From DASREM01 sp035652095 (GTDB lineage: Bacteria; Acidobacteriota; Terriglobia; Terriglobales; Acidobacteriaceae), in the NCBI GenBank assembly GCA_035652095.1, contig DASREM010000021.1:1-64000 (forward strand): 64,000 nucleotides of DNA. Direction: 5' to 3'. Each line of letters opens with the position of its first letter. The stretch's first letter is position 1. Positions 16,746 through 24,587 of the stretch are shown here, in pieces. The position numbers and the translations under genes were made by a program. Under the pieces are notes generated by a model. That model searched no databases, had not been told where the DNA came from, and saw only the letters and a program-made list of their open reading frames with translations.

Positions 16746-16761
16746 CAGCCGGGGGCGGCTG
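16746..16761. repeat. Palindromic repeat, GGACAGCC family (degenerate copy)
   Basis: CAGCCGGGGGCGGCTG followed by TCGCTGCAC. It shares the core GCCGGGGGCGGCTGTC with the copy at 16135-16158, in the same orientation, on the other side of the SnoaL-like gene. Confidence 0.6.
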
Positions 16762-16773
16762 TCGCTGCACAGA

Positions 16774-17739
16774 TTACCGGAACCACAGCGACCAGACCAC
16801 GTCCACGGCAGTGTGGGTAATCACGGAGGCCAGGATCTGACGGTTGGCGCGCCAGGCTCGGCCATAGAAGATTCCGGCAAGCGTGGCCAGAATGACGTAT
16901 CTCCAGTTGAAGACGGCGCGCTTGTTGAAGTGCGAGAGTCCGAAGAGGGTGGCCGCGATGAGCAACCCGCCATAGCGTCCGAAGCGCGTTTCGAGCAGGT
17001 TCTGGAGAATACCTCGGAAGAACATCTCTTCCGGGATCGCGACCAAAAGAAATGTGCCGAAGATAGCGGCCAGGGCTGCGATTGCGGTTGGAACGCCGCG
17101 GTGAAAGTGGATGAAGTGCAGGGCCAATCCAAGCCCGATTCCGATCGGAGCATAGAACAGCCACTCGCGAAGTCCGATCCATACTGCTCTGCGTGTCGGA
17201 ATGAATGAATAGCCCATTCCTTCCAGGCTTCGAACCACTCCATACAGGTAAAGGACCAGGTCGGCCACGTAGAGCTTTGGCAGGGCCGCCAGTCCATCCT
17301 CTTGCCACGCGGGCTGCAACAGGTGAGTCATATAGATTGCAACCAGGCTTGCCAGAACAACCGCATCCTGCCAGGTGATCTTGGGCGCATGGGATGAAGT
17401 CTCAAGCAAGATCGCGAGAATCACTGGCAGCATGAACATCCAGATGACAGGGAGCCAGTGATGAACAGGCTCGAAAAGGTTGAACAGCAGCGCTGGAAGG
17501 CCCAGTGCAGAGGGCAGGAGAATCCTCGCCGCACGGGACTTGACTCGCTCGCGCAGCCAATCGCCGGCGCCGAATCCGAAAAACCACAGCGGTGCGAGGA
17601 GAAGGACGAAGCTCGCCAGGGCGTACGGCAAGCGCGCACCAAGGCTGGCGGCAACGACCGTGCGAGTGATACCGACGCGAAATGCGAAGACTATCAGCGC
17701 GTAGGTGGCGAGCGCCCAGGTTGTTCGGCTGCGGTTCAC
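16774..17739 (-). CDS. CPBP-family intramembrane metalloprotease (CAAX-protease-like)
   Basis: The 321-residue integral membrane protein has all CPBP/Abi motifs: EEMFFRG (E237, E238, R242), FGLSHF (H270) and HTAVD (H309, D313), each in a membrane helix. In the eukaryotic relative Rce1 these residues form the site for cutting prenylated proteins; bacterial members serve in protein processing, bacteriocin immunity or unknown roles. The start is a GTG at 17739. It stands alone, convergent with the SnoaL-like gene. The substrate is not indicated by neighbours. Confidence 0.88.
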   Translation of the reverse strand: MNRSRTTWALATYALIVFAFRVGITRTVVAASLGARLPYALASFVLLLAPLWFFGFGAGDWLRERVKSRAARILLPSALGLPALLFNLFEPVHHWLPVIWMFMLPVILAILLETSSHAPKITWQDAVVLASLVAIYMTHLLQPAWQEDGLAALPKLYVADLVLYLYGVVRSLEGMGYSFIPTRRAVWIGLREWLFYAPIGIGLGLALHFIHFHRGVPTAIAALAAIFGTFLLVAIPEEMFFRGILQNLLETRFGRYGGLLIAATLFGLSHFNKRAVFNWRYVILATLAGIFYGRAWRANRQILASVITHTAVDVVWSLWFR

Positions 17740-17755
17740 CGTCGGATCATTCTAG

Positions 17756-17797
17756 TGCACGCAGGATTCGTCGCCTGCGGCTCAGGATGGCGTCACG
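17756..17797. repeat. Dispersed intergenic repeat, family A
   Basis: TGCACGCAGGATTCGTCG followed by CCTGCGGCTCAGGATGGCGTC. It matches the copies at 9446 and 35121 in layout. It lies in the divergent gap between the protease and phosphatase genes. Confidence 0.55.
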
Positions 17798-17848
17798 GAT
17801 GAGTGGAACCATTGGCGTGGCTGATCGCACGCTGTACACTACATCGCG

Positions 17849-19516
17849 ATGAGATTCCCCTGGCGGGTGCTGGTCGTCAGCCTGATTACTGTCGGCCTGC
17901 TTACCACTTCTTTCGGATCGGCTTATAACGCGCGCCCCAAGCTGATTGTCATCGTAGCCATTGACCAGTTTCGCGGGGACTACCTGGAACGGTATCGCGA
18001 CCAGTTCGGCGAGGGCGGCTTCCGCCTGCTGCTGGACCACGGCGCATACTTCCCCGATTGCAATTACGATTATGCAAACACGCGCACTGCCCCTGGACAT
18101 GCCACGTTAGGCAGCGGCGCTTACACCAACGGGCACGGAATTATCGCCAACGAATGGTGGGACCCCCAGAAAAAGAAGACGGTGACCTCGGTGCAGGACG
18201 ATGCGACGAAGATCGTCGGCGGGGACACCAGTGGTCCCGGATCCTCTCCGCACAACCTGCAGGCTGACACGCTGGGCGACGAGTTGAAGCTGGCGACGCA
18301 GGGCAAGGCGCGTGTATTCGGGATCGCGCTCAAGGACCGCGCCGCGATTCTTACCAACGGCTTTTCGGCAGACGGGGCGTACTGGATTGATTACAAGACT
18401 GGCGCATGGATCACTTCGACCTATTATCGAAACGACCTGCCGAAGTGGGCGCAGGAATTCAACAGTAGCCAGCGCGCGGAAAAATACTTCAATCGCGAGT
18501 GGAAGGACGCGAGCGGCAACGTGCTGCGTTCGACTACGGCGGGGGCGCGCGGGTTCTACGAAGTAGTCGGTTCGACGCCGTTCGCCAATGATTACGAATT
18601 TGAGTTTGCGCGCGAGTTGATCACCTATGAGCGCCTGGGGGCTGGACCGGCGACCGATCTGCTCACGATCAGCCTTTCGGCGAATGACATTCTTGGACAT
18701 CAGGTGGGACCGGACTCTCCGGAGATGGAGGCCATGGTCCTGGCCACGGACCGGCAGCTTGCCGATTTTTTCACCTTCCTTGGTCATCAGCTGGGCATGG
18801 CCAACGTATGGATTGCGCTCTCGGCCGATCATGGCACCGCGCCGCTGCCTGCAACCGCCGCAAAGTGGAGAATTCCCGCCGCCAACCTGGCTGCCAGCAC
18901 GTTGCGCAAGCAGATGAATACTGCCCTTTCGAGCCGGTTCGGCAAGCAGGCCGAGTATGTGCAGACGTTCGACTATCCGCTTGCCTGGCTCAATGACGGA
19001 GCATTCACCGCCGCCCGAGTGAAAGAAGACGACGCCGAGCGCGCGGTTGGTGACGCGATGAAGCAGGTGGGAATTCGCGCGTACTACACCAAGTCACAAC
19101 TCGCCGAATTCAAAACTCCCGCCACCGAGGAAGGCGAAAGATACGCGCACAGCTATTCCCCCCTTGGCGGGTGGTACGTCATGGGCGTTCCTGCCCCTTT
19201 TACGGTCGGAACCGCCTCGGGCACCGATCACGCCTCGCCTTACAGCTACGATACGCATGTGCCGCTTGCGCTCTATGGATTGCCCTTCCAGGCGGGGACC
19301 TATCATGCACACGCGGAACCGGTGGACCTGGCCGTGACCCTGGCGTCGGTGCTGGGCATCAACGCTCCCACCCACGCAAGCGGGCGAGTTCTGACCGAGG
19401 CGCTGGCCCATCATGCCGACAATTCCTCTTCTCCCGAGCGCGTGAAACCCACAAAACGCAACCGTGCAGAGGACATCAAACCGGCTTCATACATAGTGAA
19501 TGGGGATGTCCGATGA
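17849..19516 (+). CDS. Secreted alkaline phosphatase family protein, PafA-like
   Basis: The 555-residue protein has an N-terminal signal sequence. The alkaline-phosphatase core starts KLIVIVAIDQFRGDYL (D39 as metal ligand) and continues NTRTAPGHATLGSGAYTNGHG, with T80 as the expected nucleophile, and later LSADHGTAPLP. The Thr nucleophile with TAPGHA is the pattern of PafA-type phosphatases and nucleotide pyrophosphatase/phosphodiesterases, which release phosphate from periplasmic esters. The gene overlaps pyrD by 4 bases (ATGA), so the two are translationally coupled. That pairing links nucleotide salvage outside the membrane with pyrimidine synthesis, which is an inference. Confidence 0.88.
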   Translation: MRFPWRVLVVSLITVGLLTTSFGSAYNARPKLIVIVAIDQFRGDYLERYRDQFGEGGFRLLLDHGAYFPDCNYDYANTRTAPGHATLGSGAYTNGHGIIANEWWDPQKKKTVTSVQDDATKIVGGDTSGPGSSPHNLQADTLGDELKLATQGKARVFGIALKDRAAILTNGFSADGAYWIDYKTGAWITSTYYRNDLPKWAQEFNSSQRAEKYFNREWKDASGNVLRSTTAGARGFYEVVGSTPFANDYEFEFARELITYERLGAGPATDLLTISLSANDILGHQVGPDSPEMEAMVLATDRQLADFFTFLGHQLGMANVWIALSADHGTAPLPATAAKWRIPAANLAASTLRKQMNTALSSRFGKQAEYVQTFDYPLAWLNDGAFTAARVKEDDAERAVGDAMKQVGIRAYYTKSQLAEFKTPATEEGERYAHSYSPLGGWYVMGVPAPFTVGTASGTDHASPYSYDTHVPLALYGLPFQAGTYHAHAEPVDLAVTLASVLGINAPTHASGRVLTEALAHHADNSSSPERVKPTKRNRAEDIKPASYIVNGDVR

Positions 19517-20451
19517 CGCCAACCCCACAGCGATTGACTGACCTCTCCGTCAGCGTTGCCGGCATTCAGTTGAAGAACCCTGTGATTGCGGCCAGCGGAA
19601 CTTTCGGCTATGGAGTGGAATTCGAAGATGTCGTCCATCTGGACCGGCTCGGCGGATTTGTGGTGAAGGGGCTTTCGCGCGAGCCGATGACCGGCAATCC
19701 TCCGCCGCGTTTGTACGAGACAGCGGCGGGAATGCTGAACGCGATTGGATTGCAGAACATTGGCGCGCGCGCGTTTGTGGACGAAAAGCTGCCCCAGTTG
19801 CGGGAGATCAAAAACATTGTGGTGTTCGCCAACGTGTTTGGCTACACGCGCGAGGATTACGAGCGCACGTTACAGATTCTGAATGAGGGGGAAGGCATTG
19901 CCGCGTACGAATTGAATGTATCGTGCCCGAATACCGCGCACGGCGGGATTCAGTTTGGCAGCGATCCGCGGTCTCTTGATGAGGTGGTAACGCTGGCGCG
20001 AAGGATTTCGCAACGGCCGCTGATCGTGAAGCTGTCACCCAACGTGACCAGCATCGCGCAAATGGCGCACGTAGCCGAAGAAGCCGGAGCGGACGCGATC
20101 TCGCTGGTGAATACGTTTATTGCGATGGCAATCGATCCCGAGACGCGCAAGCCGCGGATTGCGAACGTGACCGCAGGCTTGTCCGGGCCCGCGATCAAAC
20201 CGATTGCCTTGCGCATGGTGTACGACGCGGCGAAGGCGGTGAAAATTCCGATCATTGGCATGGGCGGCATCTCGACGGCTGCCGACATTGTTGAGTTCAT
20301 GTTGGCAGGCGCCACGGCAATCCAGATCGGGACTGCGAGTTATTGGGACCCGGTGGCGACGGAGAAGATTGTGGCAGAGCTCGAAACCTGGTGCAGTGAG
20401 CACGGCGTAGATCGGGTGGCGAGCCTGACGGGTGGATTGGTGATGGAGTGA
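19513..20451 (+). CDS. pyrD: Dihydroorotate dehydrogenase, class 1B catalytic subunit
   Basis: The 312-residue soluble protein shows the class 1 pattern: NPVIAASGTFGYG, the substrate loop around NAIGLQNIG, the catalytic Cys in NVSCPNTAHGG (C138), and FMN-phosphate binding GMGGIS and GATAIQIGTA. It oxidises dihydroorotate to orotate in pyrimidine synthesis. The Cys base and the lack of a membrane-anchoring N-terminus place it in class 1, and the sequence fits subclass 1B, which normally pairs with PyrK; pyrK is not in this window. The ATG at 19513 overlaps the upstream phosphatase stop, and the long upstream extension of the frame lies inside that gene. A duplicated repeat block follows the stop. 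Confidence 0.95.
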   Translation: MTPTPQRLTDLSVSVAGIQLKNPVIAASGTFGYGVEFEDVVHLDRLGGFVVKGLSREPMTGNPPPRLYETAAGMLNAIGLQNIGARAFVDEKLPQLREIKNIVVFANVFGYTREDYERTLQILNEGEGIAAYELNVSCPNTAHGGIQFGSDPRSLDEVVTLARRISQRPLIVKLSPNVTSIAQMAHVAEEAGADAISLVNTFIAMAIDPETRKPRIANVTAGLSGPAIKPIALRMVYDAAKAVKIPIIGMGGISTAADIVEFMLAGATAIQIGTASYWDPVATEKIVAELETWCSEHGVDRVASLTGGLVME

Positions 20452-20472
20452 GTCGCGCGCTCGCTTTCCCCC

Positions 20473-20703
20473 TTGTCATTCCGAGCCGCAGGCGAGGAAT
20501 CTGCTGCCCCGGCAATACCTCACCGCAAGCGAGAGCAGATTCCTCCCGTTGGTCGGAATGACAATTCTCAATTTCAGCGCGAACCGTTTTACATTGTCAT
20601 TCCGAGCCGCAGGCGAGGAATCTGCTTGCCCCGGCATCACCTCACCGCAAGCGAGAGCAGATTCCTCCCGTTGGTCGGAATGACAATTCTCAATTTCAGC
20701 GCG
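20473..20703. repeat. Two tandem copies of a 121-bp unit with internal inverted repeats
   Basis: Copy 1 starts at 20473 and copy 2 at 20594. Each opens TTGTCATTCCGAGCCGCAGG and closes GGTCGGAATGACAATTCTC, so each unit can fold on itself; GAGGAATCTGCT and AGCAGATTCCTC form an inner stem. The copies differ at only a few positions. They fill the gap between the convergent pyrD and DUF1761 genes. The last bases of copy 2 are the 3' end of the DUF1761 gene, and copy 1 carries the same bases, so the duplication captured that gene end. Confidence 0.9.
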
Positions 20704-21124
20704 GCCAGCGTGCCAATATCGCGCCCATCGCGAGGTAGCAGACCAACTGGTATCCAGTGTTGATGAGATAGAGCTTGAACGGCTGCCGGCCGAAGAGCGC
20801 GCCCGTCAGTTGCACCGTGGTGACGAAGCCAAGCCAGATTGCGAACCCGTATTTCATTCCGTACAGCACGGAATTCACCGAGGCCACATCAATGATCTTT
20901 GCCAGTACAAACGCTGACGCCAGGCTGGCGAGAAAAGATATCGCGTAGGTCTTGCCGGCGCTCTTGCGCATTTCTTCCAGCTTGGCGTGGTCGTTGGGGT
21001 CGTATCCCATGAGCGCCATCCAAGGGCGCGCAAACAGCAGCGGAGAGTACCAGAGAAATCCGAGGACCATGGTCGCGATGGCGGCCACGAGTACAGACCA
21101 CAGGTTTACATCCATGAAACTCAT
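20696..21124 (-). CDS. DUF1761 membrane protein
   Basis: The 142-residue protein has four predicted membrane helices: VLVAAIATMVLGFLWYSPLL, SFLASLASAFVLAKII, GFAIWLGFVTTVQLTGALF and TGYQLVCYLAMGAILA. The N-terminal WYSPLLFARPWMALMG block is the hallmark of DUF1761, a small bacterial membrane family of unknown function. A GGAGG ribosome binding site precedes the ATG. The stop codon lies inside the second copy of the tandem repeat at 20473-20703. Confidence 0.88.
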   Translation of the reverse strand: MSFMDVNLWSVLVAAIATMVLGFLWYSPLLFARPWMALMGYDPNDHAKLEEMRKSAGKTYAISFLASLASAFVLAKIIDVASVNSVLYGMKYGFAIWLGFVTTVQLTGALFGRQPFKLYLINTGYQLVCYLAMGAILARWPR

Positions 21125-21198
21125 GGAGCAGGCCTCCGCATAAGAATCTCGGCGAGGCCGCTATCGTAAGCTGAACGCCGGGCCAGGAAAAGGAAAAA

Positions 21199-22485
21199 CT
21201 AACGCCCGCTGGTGTACCAGATGGAACCTGGTGACTTGAAATTCAGGCCCTCGCCCCAGACCGCCTGGGTCTGTCCGCGGCTGTCAATGGCGATTCCGAA
21301 ATAATCTCCAAAGGGAAATGCGAAACCTTCGGGCTTGATGTAGTTGTAGCCCGGCACGTAGGTGGAAAGCCGAACCTCGGGGGACCAGGTCGCACCACCG
21401 TTGGTGGAGCTTCGATAGTAGGTATTCCAGCGCGCAGAGTTGCGGGTATCCATCCATGCGATGCGAACGTCGCCCGCGGGGCCCGACGCGATCGCGGGAA
21501 ACGCGTGCTCGACAAATCCGTTTGCGGTGGAGACATCGAGCCGGGGAGACCAGGTCGAACCGCCGGTCGTGGAGGAGGAGAAGTAGATCCGTTCCGGGTT
21601 GCGATCGGCCGCCCCCGAGTTCCACAACGCGAAGAGGGTGCCGGCGTTGTCGGAGGTCATGGTGATCTGCGCGCCCAGATAATTCCATCCGCACTTGGAA
21701 GCGGAGCAGTCGGGCGGCGTGCCCGACGTGTCGAGGCGCGTGTTAATCCAGCTTTGCCCCAAATCATTGGAGCGGCTGATGTAGAGGTTGACGGCGCGCG
21801 CTCCCCTGCGGGTATAACCCGACCAGGCGAAGTAGACGGTCCCGGCGTTGTCCACGGTCCCGCCACCGGGCAGGGCCCAGGTCAGCCGTTCGGCGGAAGG
21901 CACAATCGAAGAAGCGAAGGTAAGCCCGCCATCGTGCGATGAAGCCACCCACATGCGACGATCGTGGTTGAAGGCGACGTAAACGTCTTCGCCGCGAACC
22001 GCGAGCGTTGGCTTGTCGATGTCATTGAGTTTGACGGCGAGCACGACCGACCAGCTTTGCCCAAAGTCGGACGACTTGGCCACGGCTACGTCAGTCTTGT
22101 TGTCCTGCAGCCACGCGGCGTAAACGGTGCGGCGATCATTGGGATCGATCACGATCTGCGGATCGAACTGCCCCGAACCGGGCGGGGTGATGGCGCGAGG
22201 AGCCTGGAAGGTGGATCCGTTGTCGTTGCTGACCACCAAGGTCAGGGTGGGGATGGCGCAATTCGCGCAGCCGGGCATGGTTCCATATTGCGGATAAAGG
22301 ATGTAGACGTGCCCGTAGCCGTCGGCGGCGATCGATGGCTCCCACTGGTCTCCGATGGTGAATCCCAGCCTGGCTTGCGGAGCGAAGGCCGGGGCAGCCG
22401 CCAGCGCTCCCGGGACGAGGACCAACACCGTCGCCAGAAGAACAAGGAGGAGCCAGAATCTGAATCGTGGTTGGCTGGAAGTCAC
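21199..22485 (-). CDS. Secreted sialidase-like beta-propeller protein with Asp-box repeats
   Basis: The 428-residue protein starts with a signal peptide or anchor (FRFWLLLVLLATVLVLVPGA). At least six Asp-box-like units follow, among them SNDNGSTF, SSDFGQSW, SHDGGLTF, SNDLGQSW and STNGGATW. Such boxes mark the propeller blades of sialidases and many non-catalytic secreted proteins. I do not see the full arginine triad of a sialidase, so hydrolase activity is unproven. The frame is open to a GTG at 22560, but the GTG at 22485 has GAGG four bases upstream and puts the signal peptide at the N-terminus. The gene is divergent from the HAF-repeat gene. Confidence 0.78.
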   Translation of the reverse strand: MTSSQPRFRFWLLLVLLATVLVLVPGALAAAPAFAPQARLGFTIGDQWEPSIAADGYGHVYILYPQYGTMPGCANCAIPTLTLVVSNDNGSTFQAPRAITPPGSGQFDPQIVIDPNDRRTVYAAWLQDNKTDVAVAKSSDFGQSWSVVLAVKLNDIDKPTLAVRGEDVYVAFNHDRRMWVASSHDGGLTFASSIVPSAERLTWALPGGGTVDNAGTVYFAWSGYTRRGARAVNLYISRSNDLGQSWINTRLDTSGTPPDCSASKCGWNYLGAQITMTSDNAGTLFALWNSGAADRNPERIYFSSSTTGGSTWSPRLDVSTANGFVEHAFPAIASGPAGDVRIAWMDTRNSARWNTYYRSSTNGGATWSPEVRLSTYVPGYNYIKPEGFAFPFGDYFGIAIDSRGQTQAVWGEGLNFKSPGSIWYTSGR

Positions 22486-22969
22486 AGAACCTCGGCCAGG
22501 AGAAACGCCGTTGTAAGGAATGTATCGGGAAAGCGGGCCGGGGTCAATGGAATCCGGCACCCGGACAAGCTTTTAACAAGACGTTGACAGAGGGGATTCA
22601 GTCACTTAGGAGCGCCTGGTAGGAGCCCTTGCCCATGGTCGGCGAGATTACTCGGCTAGACGAAGGCAAGGGCTCCTGGCAAACGATAAGGTATTACTGG
22701 CGATCGCTAAGGTTCGACGGTGGAAGGCTGAGGCCCTTGCAGAGCGTGAAAGCCGGGAGGCGGATGGCTTGTGTTAAGGCCTGGTTTGAACAGTTGGCTC
22801 GCCGCTACCTCCCATTTTCATGCATCAATCAGGTTCACGAGCGCGTCAAGTCTTTTGAAACGGTGTTTTACTTCCGCTTGACGCCGACAAGGGACGAGCA
22901 CACACTTTCCCGGGCGGTTCCGGTCGTCCCCAGCCCCAGCCCGTGACGACCCTATATCGGAGGTACGCG
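22486..22969. other. Divergent intergenic region
   Basis: This 484-base region separates two outward-facing genes for secreted proteins and should hold both promoters. It contains a 12-bp inverted repeat at 22622-22676. No convincing gene was seen; the open frames across it lack a ribosome binding site and recognisable domains. Confidence 0.6.
22622..22676. repeat. 12-bp inverted repeat with 31-base loop
   Basis: GGAGCCCTTGCC (22622-22633) pairs exactly with GGCAAGGGCTCC (22665-22676). The loop holds a weak inner pairing (GGCGAG / CTCGGC). No T-run follows. It may be a repeat element or a structured leader in the divergent promoter region. Confidence 0.6.
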
Positions 22970-23887
22970 GTGAGACCCTCTCGAAGCTTTGCACTAATTC
23001 TTCTCCACAAGCAGGCGCTTGCCGTCTGCTTACTCGTTCTCTGCGTGCCGCTGGCGTACTCGCAAGAGCAAGGAGAGGCTGCGCCGATCAAGACTATTAA
23101 CCCCACGTTCACAACGATCGACGTGCCGGGAGCAGCGTATACCGAGGCAATGGCCATCGACACCGTTGGAGATATTGTTGGGAGCTACGGCCGGAACTCC
23201 GCTTCCGACTCCACAGGCTTCCTTTACACAAATGGAGTATTCACCTTCTTCAGCTACCCTGGATCGGTATTTACTATACCCTTAGGAATCAACGACTCGG
23301 GTGTGATTGTTGGTCACGCAGGGCAATCCCCGGTCGTTAGCTTTTTGTACGACGGCATAGGGTTTACGACGCTCCAGGACGGTGCCGATAGCGCGACTTT
23401 TGCCAGCGGAATCAATAACGCGGGGATCATTGTGGGCGGCGCTGGAACCATCTACACGACCCGGGCCTTCATGATGCGGAACGGTCACTATAGAACCATC
23501 AAGTTTCCGGGTAACTATGTTTACGCACAGGCCGAGGCGATCAACAACTTCGGGGAAATCGTGGGCTATGGAGATGATTGTGGGTATGCGATTAAGAACG
23601 GAAAATTTCGTCACGTCGAAATCCCTGGTGCCATGCGAACAGCTGCCTTGGGGATCAATGATGGCAGCGCAATTGCTGGCTGGTACACTCGGTCCGGGCC
23701 GTGTACCGTTCTGGACTGTGCTTTTGTCTTAATCAATGGAACGTACTACTCCTTCGCCTACCCCGGCGCGATGGGCACCTTCGCTACAGGCATAAATAAC
23801 TCTGGAAAGGTCGTCGGTGTATATTTGCTTAATGACAACAGCCTACACGGCTTTGTCACTGACCCCGTTTTCCCAGAACTGCAATGA
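22970..23887 (+). CDS. Secreted HAF-repeat protein
   Basis: The 305-residue protein has a signal peptide (KQALAVCLLVLCVPLAYS). Repeated units of about 40 residues follow the pattern GI-N-(D/N)-SG-IVG, for example LGINDSGVIVGHA, SGINNAGIIVGGA, EAINNFGEIVGYG and TGINNSGKVVGVY. This is the HAF-type extracellular repeat. Function is unknown; it is probably a surface or secreted propeller-like protein. The GTG at 22970 has GGAGG six bases upstream, which decides it over the GTG at 22943. A GCCGCCTG/CAGGCGGC hairpin (23925-23953) lies downstream. Confidence 0.8.
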   Translation: MRPSRSFALILLHKQALAVCLLVLCVPLAYSQEQGEAAPIKTINPTFTTIDVPGAAYTEAMAIDTVGDIVGSYGRNSASDSTGFLYTNGVFTFFSYPGSVFTIPLGINDSGVIVGHAGQSPVVSFLYDGIGFTTLQDGADSATFASGINNAGIIVGGAGTIYTTRAFMMRNGHYRTIKFPGNYVYAQAEAINNFGEIVGYGDDCGYAIKNGKFRHVEIPGAMRTAALGINDGSAIAGWYTRSGPCTVLDCAFVLINGTYYSFAYPGAMGTFATGINNSGKVVGVYLLNDNSLHGFVTDPVFPELQ

Positions 23888-23993
23888 ACATAACCGGGGC
23901 AATGAAGGGCGGATAGAGCCGGTCGCCGCCTGTCGGATTTGTTGGCAGGCGGCCATGGTGATAAGTCGCCTGCCAGCGCAATTTAATTTCCGC

Positions 23994-24285
23994 TCAGAAT
24001 ACTCTCCAGTGCTGTACGAACTGCGAACCACTCTGCGAGGTGAAGAACGTGACCATTTGCTTGGCTGCCTTCTTGGCACCCGCTGCGCTTGGATGGGTGA
24101 AATCGCCCCAGTAAGTCGTTTGATCGTTTTGATCGCCGAAGCGGACGTCCTTTTGATTCCCGCTATCACATCGAGGATCGTTCTGGCCGTTGCACCAGTT
24201 GAGTAAGTCAAAGTTGCGCTGCTTGATCCCGTCCGCCCACAGGTACGGTCCCCAGTCGAGTGCCGTGATTCCCGTGGGTAAACGT
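23994..24285 (-). pseudogene. 3' remnant of an SGNH/GDSL-like hydrolase gene
   Basis: On the minus strand an uninterrupted frame of about 97 codons ends at a TGA (23994-23996) but has no start codon and is closed upstream by a TGA. It reads ALDWGPYLWADGIKQRN and later YWGDFTHPSAAGAKKAAKQM, then FFTSQSGSQFVQHW. The D-x-x-H block (DFTH) with PSAAG is the C-terminal catalytic Asp/His motif of SGNH hydrolases. The N-terminal Ser block is missing and no sequence resembling it lies upstream, so this is a truncated relic. The frame choice rests on motif sense and is strong; the exact family is less sure. Confidence 0.65.
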
Positions 24286-24406
24286 CATTTGGAGATAGCT
24301 ATTGAAATATCGCGATTGCACTCATCATCGCTAAAGGCAGCCCTCTATGTACTGGATGACGAACGGACGTTGTCATTCCAGCGGCGCTGTCCAGCTTCGC
24401 TGGCCA

Positions 24407-24467
24407 GGACAGCCGAGGGCAGCTGCCCCTACATGACAAAAGGCCGAGGGCAGCTGTCCTACACGAC
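24407..24467. repeat. Palindromic repeat, GGACAGCC family, two tandem copies
   Basis: GGACAGCCGAGGGCAGCTGC followed by CCCTACATGACAAAA, then GGCCGAGGGCAGCTGTCC with TACACGACC. The two halves repeat the unit GCCGAGGGCAGCTG-CC-TACA-GAC. Same family as 16135 and 51629. Confidence 0.65.
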
Positions 24468-24587
24468 CAATTGTGCACACGAATTTTCTGCGGGACGTTG
24501 CGTGGAATAACTTTTTGCCCCATCCTGAATAGCGCCAATCACGGCCGCGGCCGGGATCCATAAGGGCGCGGCACAGGGAGACGTTCG

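Larger units (their letters stand above)
23888..24587. other. Intergenic region with gene remnant and repeats
   Basis: This 700-base stretch holds the decayed hydrolase fragment at 23994-24285 on the minus strand and a double copy of the GGACAGCC repeat at 24407-24467. The rest shows nothing I can name. Confidence 0.6.
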
